Assembly: GCA_024803745.1 (NCBI GenBank) | Contig: JANJXV010000039.1 | Location: 11,168,501-11,232,500, forward strand | From: Megascapheus bottae | Lineage: Eukaryota > Chordata > Mammalia > Rodentia > Geomyidae | Direction of reading: 5' to 3' | DNA: 64,000 nucleotides | Part shown: positions 1-11,323 of the stretch, piece after piece | Position numbering within the stretch: the stretch's first letter is position 1 | Layout of the letters: the number at the start of each line of letters is the position of its first letter | Position numbers and translations under genes: made by a program | The notes under the pieces: model-generated | What the model was told of the DNA's origin: nothing | Seen by the model: only the letters and a program-made list of their open reading frames with translations | Databases searched by the model: none

Positions 1-1120
1 ACACCAGATGAGAGCCTCACAGAACCTTCTGTAGTCTGATAACAACCATCCCTGCACCCCCTGAAAGCCTTCTCCACAGCCCTCACCATTCCACAATGAT
101 TCCTGGGTAGGCAGGCCCCCAGATGGGACAACACTGCCATTCCATGTGCCTCTCCTTCTCCACTTTAGAGGTGGGGAAGCCCCATGTGCAGTTGGCAGAG
201 GCTTAGCATTGGTGATTGACTTCCAGATTGCTGCCCAGACCCAGAGTCCCCTTTCCAGACTCAGCAGGCATGTCCAGTTTGAAGCAGAAGGCCCTCCAGG
301 GCAGGTGTTGTCTATTGTCTTTACAGTAGGTTACGGTATAAAGAAAAGAGGTCCTGAAGGTGGAAGGTCCAAAACCCAAATATGGAGGTAACCTGCTAGA
401 ACATTCTCCAAAGCATCACGAGAGCACCCATCACTGGGCAAGAGGCAAGAAGCATGTGCCGGCAAAACCCTTTTGACTCTCATAATGGAGAGGAAATTTC
501 AAGCCATACATCCACATTATCACAGCAGGGACAAGAGCCATGCTTGCATTGCCTCTGATTGGAGCCATCTTCTATCCACTGTGGACATAACGCCAGTCCC
601 CGCCCCCCACATGACCAGCTGCAGAGGACTGAGAAGGAATTCTATGCCCTCTGCTACCATCCTCATCAAAATACCCTCAGTCACCAGATCTGGGGTTATG
701 CCATGTGGGTGAGGAAGACATGAAGTTTGACCCCAGAGTGCAACCCTCTGAGACATCCGCAGGCCAGCAAGCTGATGTGGCTGTCCGACAATAAGAACAT
801 TCATATTCAGAGTTCATGGGGAAAGTCTGAATAAATGGAACTCTTCCTGTGCAGCCTTCCTCTACACACAGCCAAAGGTCTCGAAGGAACTGTTGTCCAC
901 CAGCAACAGCGTTCGGGTGAGGCATCTATCTCATCACTCTCAGACTGCAAGAAGAGGGGATCTGATAGAGAAATAGTCTGATCTGATGAGAGGCAGAGGG
1001 AGGGGCAGTAAACAGGAAATGGTCACCTGGTATTATAGCCAGTGTTTACCTAGCCTGACTCTCCCATTAGAATACGAAGGAAAGTTATAGAGTTCCGAAA
1101 TATGGACAGCATACAATACT
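1..1120. other. unique non-coding sequence
   Basis: Mixed-composition single-copy DNA. Reading frames are short (under 100 codons), overlap on both strands and show no recognisable domain. No SINE, no simple repeat and no CpG cluster is visible. Confidence 0.6.
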
Positions 1121-1545
1121 GGATGAATGGATAGGTGAGTGGGTGGATGGATGGATTCATGGATCGGTGGATGGGCAGGTAGGTAGATGGGTGAATGGAT
1201 AGATGGTTGAATAGATGGATGGACAGATGAATAGGGAAATAGGTGGATGGATGGATGGATGGATGGATGGATGGATGGATGGATGGACTATAGAATCATG
1301 GATAGATTCATGGGTGGATGGATAGTGGGACAGTGGATAGATGAATGGGGAGATGTATAGGTAGGTGGATCAAGGGATGATGGATGGATGGATAAGGAGA
1401 CAGATGTATGGGTAGAGGGATAAGTAGATGAATGGATGGGTGGTAGATGGGTGGATGGAAGAGTGGATAGATAGGTGAATGGATGGATGAATGAATGAAA
1501 GGATGGATGGATGGGTAAGTGAAAGGGGTGGAAGATCATGGATGG
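1121..1545. repeat. GGAT tetranucleotide array, imperfect
   Basis: About 425 bp of ggat/gatg units with many single-base variants (ggtg, gata, gaat). The only long perfect run is about 1243-1286. The degenerate ends and intact core suggest an old array with a younger expanded centre. Translations in any frame are low-complexity and not genes. Confidence 0.92.
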
Positions 1546-1794
1546 CAGAAGAGTAAATTGAGCTAACTGAGAAGAAGGTAGGTAATGAGGATCATGAATG
1601 GGCAGATGGGTCGAAGGAGAGAGAGAGCTGACATCTTCTCAGACTTCCCAGTCCAAGAACAAATGCAATCCTGGAACTGATTCATTATAAAGCCCCCGCC
1701 ATCCTCTCTGTTAGAGATAGTATATTTATTTTTTTAAGCAGGAATGAATTATTCAGCACTTCTAAATCCAGAACACATCAAATCGAAAAAAAAA
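1546..1794. other. unique non-coding sequence
   Basis: Single-copy sequence ending in an A-rich run before the CA array. Nothing gene-like is seen. Confidence 0.5.
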
Positions 1795-1795
1795 C

Positions 1796-1824
<29 letters not shown>
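1795..1824. repeat. (CA)n microsatellite
   Basis: About 15 CA units directly after an A-rich tract (1785-1792). No SINE 3' end is visible next to it, so this is one of the arrays without an obvious SINE parent. Confidence 0.95.
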
Positions 1825-1826
<2 letters not shown>

Positions 1827-3390
1827 TGCTTTTCTCCTCTCCCTGTATACCTAGAAATTCTTCTGTAATTTCTTTAAAAGAATAAAATTATTGATTGTGG
1901 GTGAATTAGCAGTTCTAGAAAGATCCAGGACGCACACAGGAGGTGGGAGATGATGCTGAACTGGAATTAAGTGCTTGAATATGGGAAGCCCGGATGGAGG
2001 TCAGAGGGAAGGAAGAAAGGAAAGGAGGAAAGGTATTTCACGGAAGGTGGCAGGAGCAAAGGCACCGGACAATGTCAGAGTCAAGTCAAGAGAGGGGTAC
2101 CCTACCCCCATTTGCCCTACCCCCCCTCCCACAAGCTTTAAAGTCCTAAACTTGTCTGGCAAGGCTCAGTAGTCTTCATTATGAGATCACCGGCACTGAA
2201 TCCTTTGTGACTGGCTGTTTGAGATTATCAAGAGTCCTGGCTTGGACTCAGGACAGAAATGAAGACTTTGGGACTGTTGGTTCCTGCTTGTGCTGGACAA
2301 TGAGGCTCAGACCTCATTCACCTTGTAGTCCCACTGACACAGGAGACTTCCCCAGTAAACTAGAACATGGAATAATGCCGTTGAACTTCAGGAAAGGTCT
2401 CATGTTAGACACCCAGACATCCCTCATGAGATAGCTATGTGAGCCTATTTAGAAATGGAGTTCCACCTTCCTTCCTCTTCTGCTCTCCTCCCTACCAAAA
2501 AAAAGCTCATTTGCTGAAGCCTGGGCTCCAACAGGTAGGGCTACTGAGAGACAATTGGTGGGCAGGGGCTCGAGTAGCATTAATGGGGTCATGTCCTGAT
2601 GAGTTCGAAGTTGAACAGGCTACTAACTGGGAGTAGGCCATAAGGATCATAACCAAGACTGGGCCTATGCCTGCATCTGACATCCCTTTCCTCTATCTCT
2701 GCTTCCTGTCTGCCATGAATGTCACTGCAAATCTCTTCCCCCGTCCTCCTCCTCTCACCCTTCCCCTCCCCCCCTTTTCTTCCTGGCCACCATGAGGTGA
2801 GCATCTCTGTTCTAGCACCTTCTATGCTGCTCTATTTCACCACAGGCCCAAAACACGAGCTGAAGCTTCTGAGATTAGGCCCTACAAGAATTCTCCTCCT
2901 CTGCAATGAATTTTTCTCAGGAATTGTGTCACAATGAAATGACCTAGATGGAAAGAAACCCCCCCAGTGTGATCCCCATGAGGCCAGATTCCGGGCAGTG
3001 AGTGCCCAGAGGCTTTCATAGACTCCTCTGGGTTATAGGCGCCCACGAATCCAGAAAGCCCTATGGGGTACTGGAAGCAAGGCATTCCTGGGGGGGCCCA
3101 CAGACGTCCTAGACACCGGAACTTTAGAACTTTCTGGAAAAGACTGATGGTGAACTTCCAAATTATTCTTTCAGATCCAGCACATGGATAGCTAGAGGAA
3201 GAGGGAAATTCAGGAACAAGGTATTTTCTTAAAATGCGTGGTGAGGGGTACTTCCTTTGGGCCAGGTTAAAGGGACCTCAGAAGCAAGTACATAATTCTT
3301 GCATCCCCTGCCAAGTCCCTGGTAAAATGAGACTTAAGTCCACATGAACAGAAAGAGGGTTTCAAAAAATAGCAAAAAAAAAAAAAAAAA
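1825..3390. other. unique non-coding sequence
   Basis: About 1.6 kb without recognisable SINEs. It holds purine-rich patches near 2000-2035 and C/T-rich patches near 2745-2780. Open frames of 65-75 codons overlap on both strands and resemble no protein known to me. Confidence 0.5.
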
Positions 3391-3480
3391 GGTAAGGTGT
3401 GATGATATACCCCTGTAATCCCAGGCTGAAGCAGAAGGACTGTGATTTGAGACCAGTCTATTGAGACCCTGTCTCAAAAA
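3391..3480 (+). repeat. degenerate B1-like (7SL-derived) SINE
   Basis: Carries the B1 landmarks 'cctgtaatcccag', 'gatttgagaccag' and the terminal 'gagaccctgtctcaaaaaa'. It is short and diverged, as expected for an old rodent B1 or proto-B1 copy. It follows an A run at 3374-3390, which may be the tail of an earlier insertion. Confidence 0.7.
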
Positions 3481-3779
3481 AGTGAAAATCTACCAGTGGT
3501 GTAGACACAAACACATTATACCCAATGTCTTCCCCCCTGGGTGCGAGGTATAATAGTGGGTACTTTCTACCCAATCAACACAAGCTAGGACTCAGCTCTG
3601 CTCAAGTCCTGTCTGGGTATGTCCCCTTTTCATGGGTTTGTCACTGTGTGCAGCTATAATCATTACAACCCCAATTTTAAATCCTTACCCCAGGCACTGT
3701 GTGGTTTGTACTATGCTAAATTCCTGGAGAGCTTATGGTCATCCACTTTATTAACTGTTTACAGAAAAGATCTAGAACA
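3481..3779. other. unique non-coding sequence
   Basis: Single-copy sequence between a B1-like copy and a CT-rich tract. The open frame across 3619-3882 runs into the CT-rich tract and is not convincing as a gene. Confidence 0.5.
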
Positions 3780-3868
3780 GCCTCTTCTTCCTTCTCCTCC
3801 TCTTCCAGCTCCTGCTCCTCCTCCCCCTCATCCTCCTCATCCTTGTCCTCTTCCTCATCCTCTTCCTC
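3780..3868. repeat. CTC/CCT-rich tract
   Basis: An imperfect pyrimidine tract of cct/ctc/tcc units. It abuts the 3' end of the antisense SINE-A that follows, so on the other strand it is a GGA-rich SINE tail. Confidence 0.8.
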
Positions 3869-4087
3869 ACACTGGGGATTGAACTCATGGCCCCATGCTT
3901 TTGCTTAGCTTTTTCTGATCAAGGCTGGTGCTCTACCACTTGAGCCTACCTCCAATTCTCGCCTTCTTTTAGTGATTCACTAAAGATAATCTCATGGACT
4001 TTCCTGCCCAAACTGGCTTTGAACCTTGATCCTCAGATCTCAGCCTCCTGAGTAGCTAGGATTGCAGGTGTGAATCATGGGCACTCT
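3869..4087 (-). repeat. SINE-A, antisense
   Basis: Reads the complement of the SINE-A consensus. In window order it has 'gggattgaactca' (B box), 'ctaccacttgagcc' (ID A box) and 'cctcctgagtagctaggatt' (7SL-like head), ending near 'gtgtgaatcatggg'. Nearly full length. Confidence 0.9.
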
Positions 4088-4516
4088 GTGATACAATTCT
4101 ATCCTCAAAAGGATGCCTGGCTGGGAGGGGGGGTCACAGATATCACACCCACACTCTGTTAGTTTTCACTGGACTCACAGCATGCTGTGTGCTTTTGCTT
4201 GGAAACAGAGGATAATGAAGACAGTAAATTGAGAAAGTATAATTTTCCTGGGAGCAAGCAGTACATTATCTAATTTCATGAGAAAGACCAAACCCAATTC
4301 TTATGAATACAGCCCAAAGACTGATTAAAATGGACTAGAACAAGCCCACTGTATTTCTCTTTTTAAAATGAGAAGCCACTAATTCAGTTTAATTCAAAAG
4401 ATTAAAACATAATTAAAATTGCTAGAAGTTATCTAGATTTAAGAAAAATAAATAAACTACAGTAGCCATCCAAATCTCAGTATTTATTAGGAAATGGTGG
4501 ATTTTTTGTTTTAGCT
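4088..4516. other. unique non-coding sequence, AT-rich
   Basis: Single-copy DNA between two antisense SINE-A copies. No gene or repeat is recognised. Confidence 0.5.
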
Positions 4517-4757
4517 TTTGGGGGGGGGGTATTGGTGCCGGTATCGATGCTTGAACTCGGGGCCTGGGTGCTATCCCAGAACTTCCTTTGCTAAGAGCTA
4601 TGTCTAGTAGAGACACAGCTCTACTTTCACCTTTTTTGGTGCTTAATTGGAGATAAAAGTGCCATGGACTTTCCTGCCTGGGTTGGCTTTGAACTGAAAT
4701 CCTCAGATCTCAGCCTCCTGAGTAGCTAAGATGACAGATATGAGCCACTGGCACCTG
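4517..4757 (-). repeat. SINE-A, antisense
   Basis: Begins at a G10 run (4520-4529), then 'gcttgaactcggggcctggg', a diverged ID middle, 'ttaattggagataaaagtg' and the head 'ctcagcctcctgagtagcta'. Near full length. Confidence 0.88.
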
Positions 4758-5065
4758 AAAATGATGGCTATTTTATCAATGTGATTTTTTTCTTTTACTC
4801 ATTCAATTTTTTTTTTCAAGTCAGCTTTTAACACCAAAGTCCATCTCCTCACAGCCGGGAAAATGTTTAGAAAGGAACAGATGTCAGGAAATGGAGATTA
4901 TAAGTAACGAGAAAAGTCAGCCATTTTTTTTCCTGTCCAAGAAAAAAAGGACAGAAAAGGGAAATGGTTAGACAATTCTGCAAGGGTCCTCGAAATACTA
5001 GCAGTTACAAAAACGAAATGTATACAAAGTATCACTTGAAGCTATGCCTTCTTTTATTTATTTAT
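4758..5065. other. unique non-coding sequence, AT-rich
   Basis: A single-copy spacer with T-rich and A-rich runs. No feature is recognised. Confidence 0.5.
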
Positions 5066-5291
5066 TTTTGTGTGCAGTACTGGAACTTGAATTCAGGGTC
5101 TGGGCCCAGTTCTTGAGCTTTTTTTCTCTCTCTTTCTCTCAAGGCTAGTGCTTCACCACTTTAGCCACAGTTCTACTTCTACTGATTAGTTGGACATTAA
5201 GAGTCTCGTGGATTTTTTTCGTTGACTTTAAACCACAATCCTCACACCTCTTGAATAGCTGGGATTACAAACACGCTCTACAGTGCCTATC
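5066..5291 (-). repeat. SINE-A, antisense, diverged
   Basis: Starts 'tgtgcagtactggaacttga' and ends with 'gaatagctgggattaca'. The middle 'ctagtgcttcaccactttag' is the complement of the ID A-box region. It is clearly older than its neighbours. Confidence 0.82.
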
Positions 5292-6307
5292 TTCTTTGAA
5301 TTTTTTTTTAATTTGGGAGACATTCAAATGCAAACTGAAAGGTCTCCATACTTCAAAAAAAAAAAAAGCTCCCTCTACTCACACAAATATAGCTGATTTT
5401 ATCGATTAATGTTTATGAACTCCTTCTTCCTAATATATTTGCATCTTACTTCACTCTGCCGTTTAATAATTTTGCTTCATCTCCAAAATGGAGATGCCAT
5501 CTTGCCTTTAAGGAGGCAGCCCTGTTAGTTATTTACAGATTGTAACATTTACATAAGAGTTTGGTTTAACAAGTGATATAAATATAGATAAAACCCCTTA
5601 GGACTCCATTCTTCAAACTGCCCTCAGAGATTCTGCCCTGCAATTTGCCAACTGAATCTCGTGGAGACTATTCTTGGAAAGGCTTTGTGAATTGGGGAGA
5701 GACTGAAAGCAAGGGCTGGCTAATCACAATTTTTGCAAATTGTACATAGCAATCATCTGCACATTGTGAAATTCAGATCTATGAAGTGCTGATGTTTTAA
5801 AGTTGAAAAAATAAATTAGCTCACTAGAACTCTTTTGCCTCTCCCCCCCCAAAAAAAAATTAAATAAAGAAAAAAAAGGGGGGGGGAATTTCAGTCTGAG
5901 GTTTTAGGATTCAATTATTTGGTTATTTTTTTTTAATTGTCACATTGACAGCAAATAGGAAATCAAAGTGGACAGACCTTCCAGAACCTTCCTGCTGTCA
6001 TGGACAGAACTTGCAGACCTCTCAAGTCTTGGCACCAATCCTCTAAACACTACCTGCAGCAAGCACGTGGCTTTGAATACTGAAGCAACTCTGGCCTCGC
6101 CTGGCTGCTATTTAAAACATCTCTAGTGTATCCTTCTCCGAGCCAGGAAGCATTCGCAGACAGCGATGGGATTAGGGAATTTCGTCTTTGCTGTGACATC
6201 TACTCACCAACTAAGCTGATTCACGTCTGGCCAGCCAAAGAAGGTGGCAGTAGACATTTGTTTAGTTGACAAACCCAATGTCATTCAAAATGCACCACCT
6301 CTAAGAA
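5292..6307. other. SINE-free AT-rich unique block
   Basis: About 1 kb of single-copy, AT-rich DNA with motifs such as 'atcgattaatg' and 'tatttgcat' (octamer-like) at 5400-5450. It holds an A9/G8 run near 5850-5887. It could include a non-coding regulatory element, but nothing here proves it. Confidence 0.4.
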
Positions 6308-6577
6308 GCTGGGCACCCATGGTAGCTCTTGCCTGCCATCCTAGCTGTTCCAGAGACTGAGCTCTGAGGATCCTAGTTCAAAGCCAGCCCCAGGCAGGAA
6401 AGTCCTTGAGACTCTTAACTCCAACAATTACAAATAAATAAATGAATAAATAAATAAAAAGCTGAACGTGGAAGTGGACACGTGGCTCAAGTGGTAGAGT
6501 GCTAGCCTTGGGTAGGAAAAGTTCCAGGACAGCACTCAAACCTTGAGTTCAAGCCCTAGGACTGACTCCCAAAAAAA
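6308..6577 (+). repeat. SINE-A with (AAAT)n in its linker
   Basis: The head reads 'gctgggcacccatggtagct' and the ID tail 'tggctcaagtggtagagtgc' with 'gagttcaagccc'. Between them, where other copies have 'caattaaccacc', this copy has 'caattac' followed by about 30 bp of AAAT units (6431-6460). The copy is longer than normal for that reason. Confidence 0.92.
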
Positions 6578-6824
6578 GTTTCAATTTTTTAAAAATAATA
6601 TAAGAAGACAGAGAACTTCCTTCAAAGACTCCTAATCCAGTGTGTCTAAATAGATTCATTCTGGAGAGAAGAAAATTGAGTTGGCAGACACCAGGACCCA
6701 AGGACCCATCCAGACTGCTGGGTTATTTGCAGAGAGTTTTCTACAGACCTTCAGCCTAAAACAGGAGCGGTGTGCTTACACAAGCTAAGTGCTTACACAC
6801 CTGTATATTATGCATGCATGCATG
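6578..6824. other. unique non-coding sequence
   Basis: A single-copy spacer. No gene-like structure. Confidence 0.45.
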
Positions 6825-6849
6825 TACAAACACACACACACACACACAA
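6825..6849. repeat. short (CA)n microsatellite
   Basis: About 10 CA units after 'catgtacaaa'. It is followed by a T run and a C-rich stretch, not by a SINE. Confidence 0.9.
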
Positions 6850-7017
6850 TTTTTCCTTGCCCCCCGCCCCCTCCCCATGCCTCACACTGCAGACTACACA
6901 CAGAGGTCAATAACTTTTCAAGCTCCTTCAGCCCCAGTTTTGTTTTTACATACTGTAGGACCTTTCCACAGTATTTGGCTATAGGGGAAATTTGTGCTAT
7001 TTTAAGTTGCTTGGAAT

Positions 7018-7112
7018 CAGGCATGGTGGCAGATACCTACAATCCAGGTTCCCAGGAGACTGAGAGGTAGGATAGGTGCAAATTTGAGATCAGCTCAGGG
7101 TTCACAGTAAGG
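7018..7112 (+). repeat. degenerate B1-like SINE fragment
   Basis: 'caggcatggtggcagatacc', 'cccaggagactgagaggtag' and 'atttgagatcagc' match the order of a B1/7SL-like element. Divergence is high. It is followed at once by a 300 bp purine tract. Confidence 0.65.
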
Positions 7113-7410
7113 GGGAGGAAAGGAGAGAAACAGAAACAGAGAAAAAGACAGATACAGAGAGACAAGAGGAGGCAGACAGACACAGGAACATGAACAGAGA
7201 AAGACCAGAGAAAGAGGAATATGAGGAGAGAAGGAAAGAGGAGGGGAGAGGAGTGAGAGGAAAGGGGAAGAAAGGAGAGGGCAGGGGAGGGGAGAGAAGA
7301 AAAAAAAGAGGGGAGGGGATGAGAGGTAAAAAAAATTAAAGGAAAGCAGAAAGGGGAAGAAAGCAAAGGAAAGAGAAGGGAAGTGGGAAGGAGGAAGGAA
7401 AGGAGAAGGG
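7113..7410. repeat. polypurine (GA-rich) tract
   Basis: Almost 300 bp with nearly all purines on the + strand, as imperfect gagagg/gaaagg units. It starts at the B1-like 3' end. Long open frames on the minus strand here are leucine/serine/proline/phenylalanine low-complexity translations. Confidence 0.92.
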
Positions 7411-7732
7411 CGAGGATTGATTTGGAATAATCCCATGTTTAAAAGATATTAATTCCATTAAAAGGCCCTACAGCCCCAGCGCCAGCCTGGCTGTCTCCAT
7501 TAGCTCTTTGGAACCTTGGCCTGGTCTCCCTTTCTCTGTGTTGTTTCTCCAGGTGTAACAAACATGGCTTCCTGTGATTTCCTCACTGACACTTGCTCTT
7601 CAGGCACCCTAGGCCCATTGCAGGTCCTGACCACCCAGTTCTGGGCAGAGTCAATGTCACAAGATGTGAGCAAGCTATCATAAACTCAGGGAATCCACAA
7701 GTTTATCCCTGTAAAAAGGTCTGCTAGGCAGT
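7411..7732. other. unique non-coding sequence
   Basis: Single-copy DNA with no recognisable repeat or gene. Confidence 0.45.
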
Positions 7733-7939
7733 CAGGGGCTGGTGGCTCATGCCTATAATCCCAGCTACTCAGGAGGCCGAGATCTGAAGAGCACAGTTCC
7801 AAACCAGCCCAGAAAGAACATTTCAGGAGACTCTTCTATGAAGCAGGAAGTAGAGTCAGGGCCCAAAAGGGAGAGCAACAGCTTGGAGCAGAAAAAACTA
7901 AGGGACAGCTGCTAGGTCCTGAGTTCAAGTCCCCATACC
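7733..7939 (+). repeat. SINE-A, 3' end seeding a CA array
   Basis: Full-length head 'ggctcatgcctataatccca', 'gaggccgagatctgaagagc', a diverged ID monomer, then 'gagttcaagtccccatacca'. The (CA)n array begins at the very next bases. Confidence 0.92.

Positions 7940-7997
<58 letters not shown>
7940..7997. repeat. (CA)n microsatellite
   Basis: About 29 uninterrupted CA units replacing the A-rich tail of the SINE-A copy upstream. Confidence 0.98.
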
Positions 7998-8149
7998 AGA
8001 AAAAATAATGCCCACTGTGTCTTGGAAAAACTAGTCCAGGCCACATATTGCATGGTGGTCAGAGCCCCCCTGTGTCCCTCTGGAGGTTTCTAGATGCCAA
8101 CTCCAGTTTACAGGTGTTGCATTTCTTTCTCTTCCTCCTGCAGTTTAAG

Positions 8150-8151
<2 letters not shown>

Positions 8152-8182
<31 letters not shown>
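8152..8182. repeat. (GT)n microsatellite
   Basis: About 15 GT units in unique sequence. It lies 150 bp from the CA array at 7940 and is its complement in base order, giving an inverted pair. Confidence 0.97.
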
Positions 8183-8184
<2 letters not shown>

Positions 8185-8498
8185 CATTACTTCTCCAAAG
8201 CAAATATTTATATTAGCAAATACCATGGAGATATGATTTGCATTCAAGGGTTTTCTATACGTAGCTGTTAGAAGGAGAAATTACTGGGATTTGGGGTGAA
8301 GAGGAGAAACAAGCTGTGTGGATGGCTGTGAAAATTGGATGAAGTGCCTTTAAATGTTACCTCTGCACTTGTAATTCTGAATGTTTGGCGTAGTCGGCAA
8401 AGCCTCTAAACACAAAGACCAATGGTCCCCTGCTACTCTGTTTACATCAGTCCCCTGGTCCAGCAGCCCACAGAAGGGGTCACACAGGTACAACCCAG
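8183..8498. other. unique non-coding sequence
   Basis: A single-copy spacer between the GT array and the next SINE-A. Nothing recognised. Confidence 0.45.
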
Positions 8499-8712
8499 CT
8501 GGCATCAGTGAGTCACGCCTGTAATCCCGGATACTCAGGAGGCTGAGATCTGAAAAAATCACATTTTGTGGCCCAATCCAAGCAGAGATTCTTATCTCCT
8601 ATTACCCAGCAAAAAGGCAGAAGGAGGTGGCAGAGCACCAGTCTTGAGTGAAAAGGTCAAGTAAGCATATGAGACTAAGTTCAAGCATGAGTACTGGCAC
8701 AAAAAAAACCCC
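8499..8712 (+). repeat. SINE-A
   Basis: 'tcacgcctgtaatcccggat', 'gatactcaggaggctgag', a diverged linker, then 'ggtggcagagcaccagtctt' and 'agtactggcacaaaaaaaac'. The B-box region is degraded. Confidence 0.85.
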
Positions 8713-9175
8713 AAATACACATCCTAAACTTCCTAGACCCTTGAAGAAGATGAGGAAGGTCACAAGCCACCATGGAGGGCCAGGTGACACTCTAGTCAGG
8801 CCAAGTTTATTTGTAAATACAGGTGTAATCTTAAGAGAATGGACAGCAATCAGAATGTCACCAAGCCGAGAGTCTGTCCTAAATTCTAATGTGTCCATGC
8901 TGAGGCCAAATCATCTGACACCTGGAGAGGGGCGGGGGCGTTCCCAGGGCTCAGCTCTGAAGACAACTGGATAATGAATCACAGAGCACACTGGAAATTC
9001 ACTGTTCCTCAGCTTCCCAAGAAAAAGGGCAATCCGGAGATGAGCACAGGTGTCTCGTGGGGCAGGAAGAAGCTAGATCCTCAGAGAGGACTCTGCTGCC
9101 CTCACAGCAGGTGGCTGCGGTTATTTTTAAGCAGTAGTATTTGAACCTATATAGTAGTATTTTGAACTTCTTTAT
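8713..9175. other. unique non-coding sequence
   Basis: Single-copy sequence. A 108-codon frame (8648-8974) starts inside the upstream SINE and has no recognisable domain, so I do not call it. Confidence 0.45.
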
Positions 9176-9264
9176 TTTTTTGGTGGTATTGGAGTTTGAA
9201 CTCGGGGCCTTAGCGCTCACTGGGCTTGCTAATCGTTATGCTGTCGCTCTACGACTTGTGCCAC
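9176..9264 (-). repeat. antisense ID-like fragment of unusual sequence
   Basis: 'gtttgaactcggggcc' matches the complement of the SINE B box and 'ctctacgacttgtgccac' the complement of the ID A box. The middle 'gcttgctaatcgttatgctg' differs from both SINE types in the window. It could be another ID-related family or a diverged copy. Confidence 0.6.
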
Positions 9265-9278
9265 AGCAAGTGGTAGAG
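9247..9278. repeat. inverted repeat of ID A-box sequence
   Basis: The arm 9247-9258 'ctctacgacttg' and the arm 9267-9278 'caagtggtagag' pair over 12 bp with one mismatch around an 8-base loop. An antisense and a sense ID A-box meet head to head. Confidence 0.8.
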
Positions 9279-9615
9279 TTCCAGCTTAATGATCACAATA
9301 TTATAATATTGTAAGACTAACATAATTATTATCCTATTATATTATCATGCAATATATCACTCTATTATATATAATAGAAAATATTGTAGGATATACTATG
9401 TGGTGTTTAATATATTATTATATACCTCAGTATAACATGTTATCATACAATTATAATATATATTGTATATGTGATGCTATATACTCTATTATATATTATT
9501 GGATAAGGTTACATATGTAGTACTATATACTATATGCACTATATATGTACATATACATTATATATACTATATATACTAGGATATTATGTAATATAGAGAG
9601 CAGTATATATACTTA
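9279..9615. repeat. AT-rich low-complexity, palindrome-prone tract
   Basis: About 330 bp dominated by tata/atat/ttat words with many short palindromes, such as 'attataatat' and 'tatatactatata'. It follows the inverted ID pair at once. It resembles AT-rich fragile DNA and has no coding potential. Confidence 0.88.
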
Positions 9616-10393
9616 GTATGCTCAGTCCTAGGCATGTTATTACACAGATAAATGACAATAACACACTAGCCCTCTGTATCCACACCCCCACCTCGACTGC
9701 CCAAACCGCAAGCAGAATACATGAATTCCACAGACTTGCAGCGGGCCTCTCCTCACCTCCTGGACCAGACTCCCCGAGAAGGGTCATCTTCTTGTCCCTT
9801 CCTGTCCTCTGCTGCTAATGAAGCTCTTGACAGCCCCCACCTCTTCCAGGAAGCCTTCCCTGCTTACCTAGCTCACCCTTAGTCCATCTCCCTTCAGCAA
9901 GTCCTGAAACTTCTCAGGGACTGTCCCAATGGGTCTCTGTAGAGCCTAACCTTTTCTGTTTAGGGGTGACACGCTGGGGAGGGAGGGGGGAAGGAAAGGC
10001 CTATACTTCATTTTCCATCAACCTCCATCTGCACCTGCTCTGTTCTGAGCCAAGCTTTGGGTGTTGGAAACAGAAGAAAATGAAGGCCTGAGATTCCCAA
10101 CTTGGAAGAGCTGAGGATGAAACAAGGAACAACGAGCGGAAATGGGGGGATCCCAGAACAGGAAATGAAAAACAGCATCAGGAAACAGATGGATGGGTCT
10201 TGAAGATCAAGGCCTACAAGTGAAAACTGTGTACAGAGGAGGCAACAACGGGCTAAGGACAGTAGGAAAGGAAAGTCCAGCCTGGGGTCTAGTACCTCAC
10301 CTACAGCTGGACAGATGTCATGGATCAAGAACCATCCGCTTTACAACACTTCAATAATAACAATAGCATTATATTTGAAAAATTTAATTGTAC
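9616..10393. other. unique non-coding sequence
   Basis: Single-copy DNA of higher GC than the AT tract before it. It contains 'gggagggaggggggaagg' near 9975. Frames on both strands are shorter than 110 codons without domains. Confidence 0.45.
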
Positions 10394-10603
10394 TTGTGCT
10401 GATAGCTCACACCTGTCATCCTAGCTACTCAGAAGGCTGAGATCTGAGGATTTCGGTTCAAAGCCAGACAAGGAAGAAAAGCTCAGGCGATTCTTCTCTC
10501 CCGTGAACCACCAGAAGGGGCTCAAAGTGCTAGCTTTGAGGGAGAAAAACAAAACAAAACACCTCATGGATAGTGCCTAGGCCCTGAGTTCAATCCCCAA
10601 GAT
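10394..10603 (+). repeat. SINE-A
   Basis: 'gatagctcacacctgtcatc', 'ctactcagaaggctgag', 'ggttcaaagccag', then a shortened ID monomer ending 'gagttcaatccccaagatc'. The ID A-box segment is partly deleted. Confidence 0.87.
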
Positions 10604-11323
10604 CAACAACATAAAAGAGCCATCTGTCCAGATGAACAGAGAAGCAAAAAATAGTGTCCCCCATTGGCTGGGAGAAACCAACCCAGAACATAGACACAAC
10701 CTCAAATGGCCTACCTCTACTTCCGACTCACATCTCAGGGCATAGTCCTCCTGTAAAACCAGTAACAACCTTGCTGAAGGCACACCCTCCCCCCACCTGG
10801 ACCCCACAGACCATAGCTCACCAGGAAAGGCCACTTAGGTCCCCAACAATAAAGTAAAATTAAAAAAAAAAATCTGAGCACAGCACCTGAGTTTCACCAG
10901 CCCCTTAGACTGAGCCTGAGCCCAGGATTTGCACGTTGCTCTGGACCTGTTTGTGAGTCTTTCTGGAAAGTGGATGATGATGCACAGAAAATAGGTGGGA
11001 ACTTATTGGGAACTACAGCTAAGCATCATGACCCCATTGGGTGGACTGTCGACAGGGTCCCCAGGGCCTTTGTCAGGGTCCCCTGGATATCTCATAGCTC
11101 TGCCCAGTGCTCTTTCCTTCCCACAAAGATGTCACCATGAAACTTCAGCTGGCCGCCTTCCACACCTGCGGGGCCAGGATCCTGACCCATGGTTATCTGT
11201 ATCCCCAAATGGACAGGACCCTTGGCTAGCTTCTACTCTGAGATGATAGTAGGATTCCTGAGAGATAAAGCAGGAGTTTGCTTAAAATATCAGTGAGGCA
11301 GGGCCATCTGAAAATTAAGTATA
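10604..11323. other. unique non-coding sequence
   Basis: Single-copy DNA. No repeat or gene is recognised apart from an A run at 10861-10871. Confidence 0.45.

Noticed and set aside
1121..1545. CRISPR-like regular repeats
   Set aside because: Four-base units without spacers in a mammalian window; simple tandem repeat.
8891..8960. CpG island or promoter
   Set aside because: Only a short G-rich patch ('gaggggcgggggcgttccc') with two or three CpGs; far below island size, and no adjacent exon.
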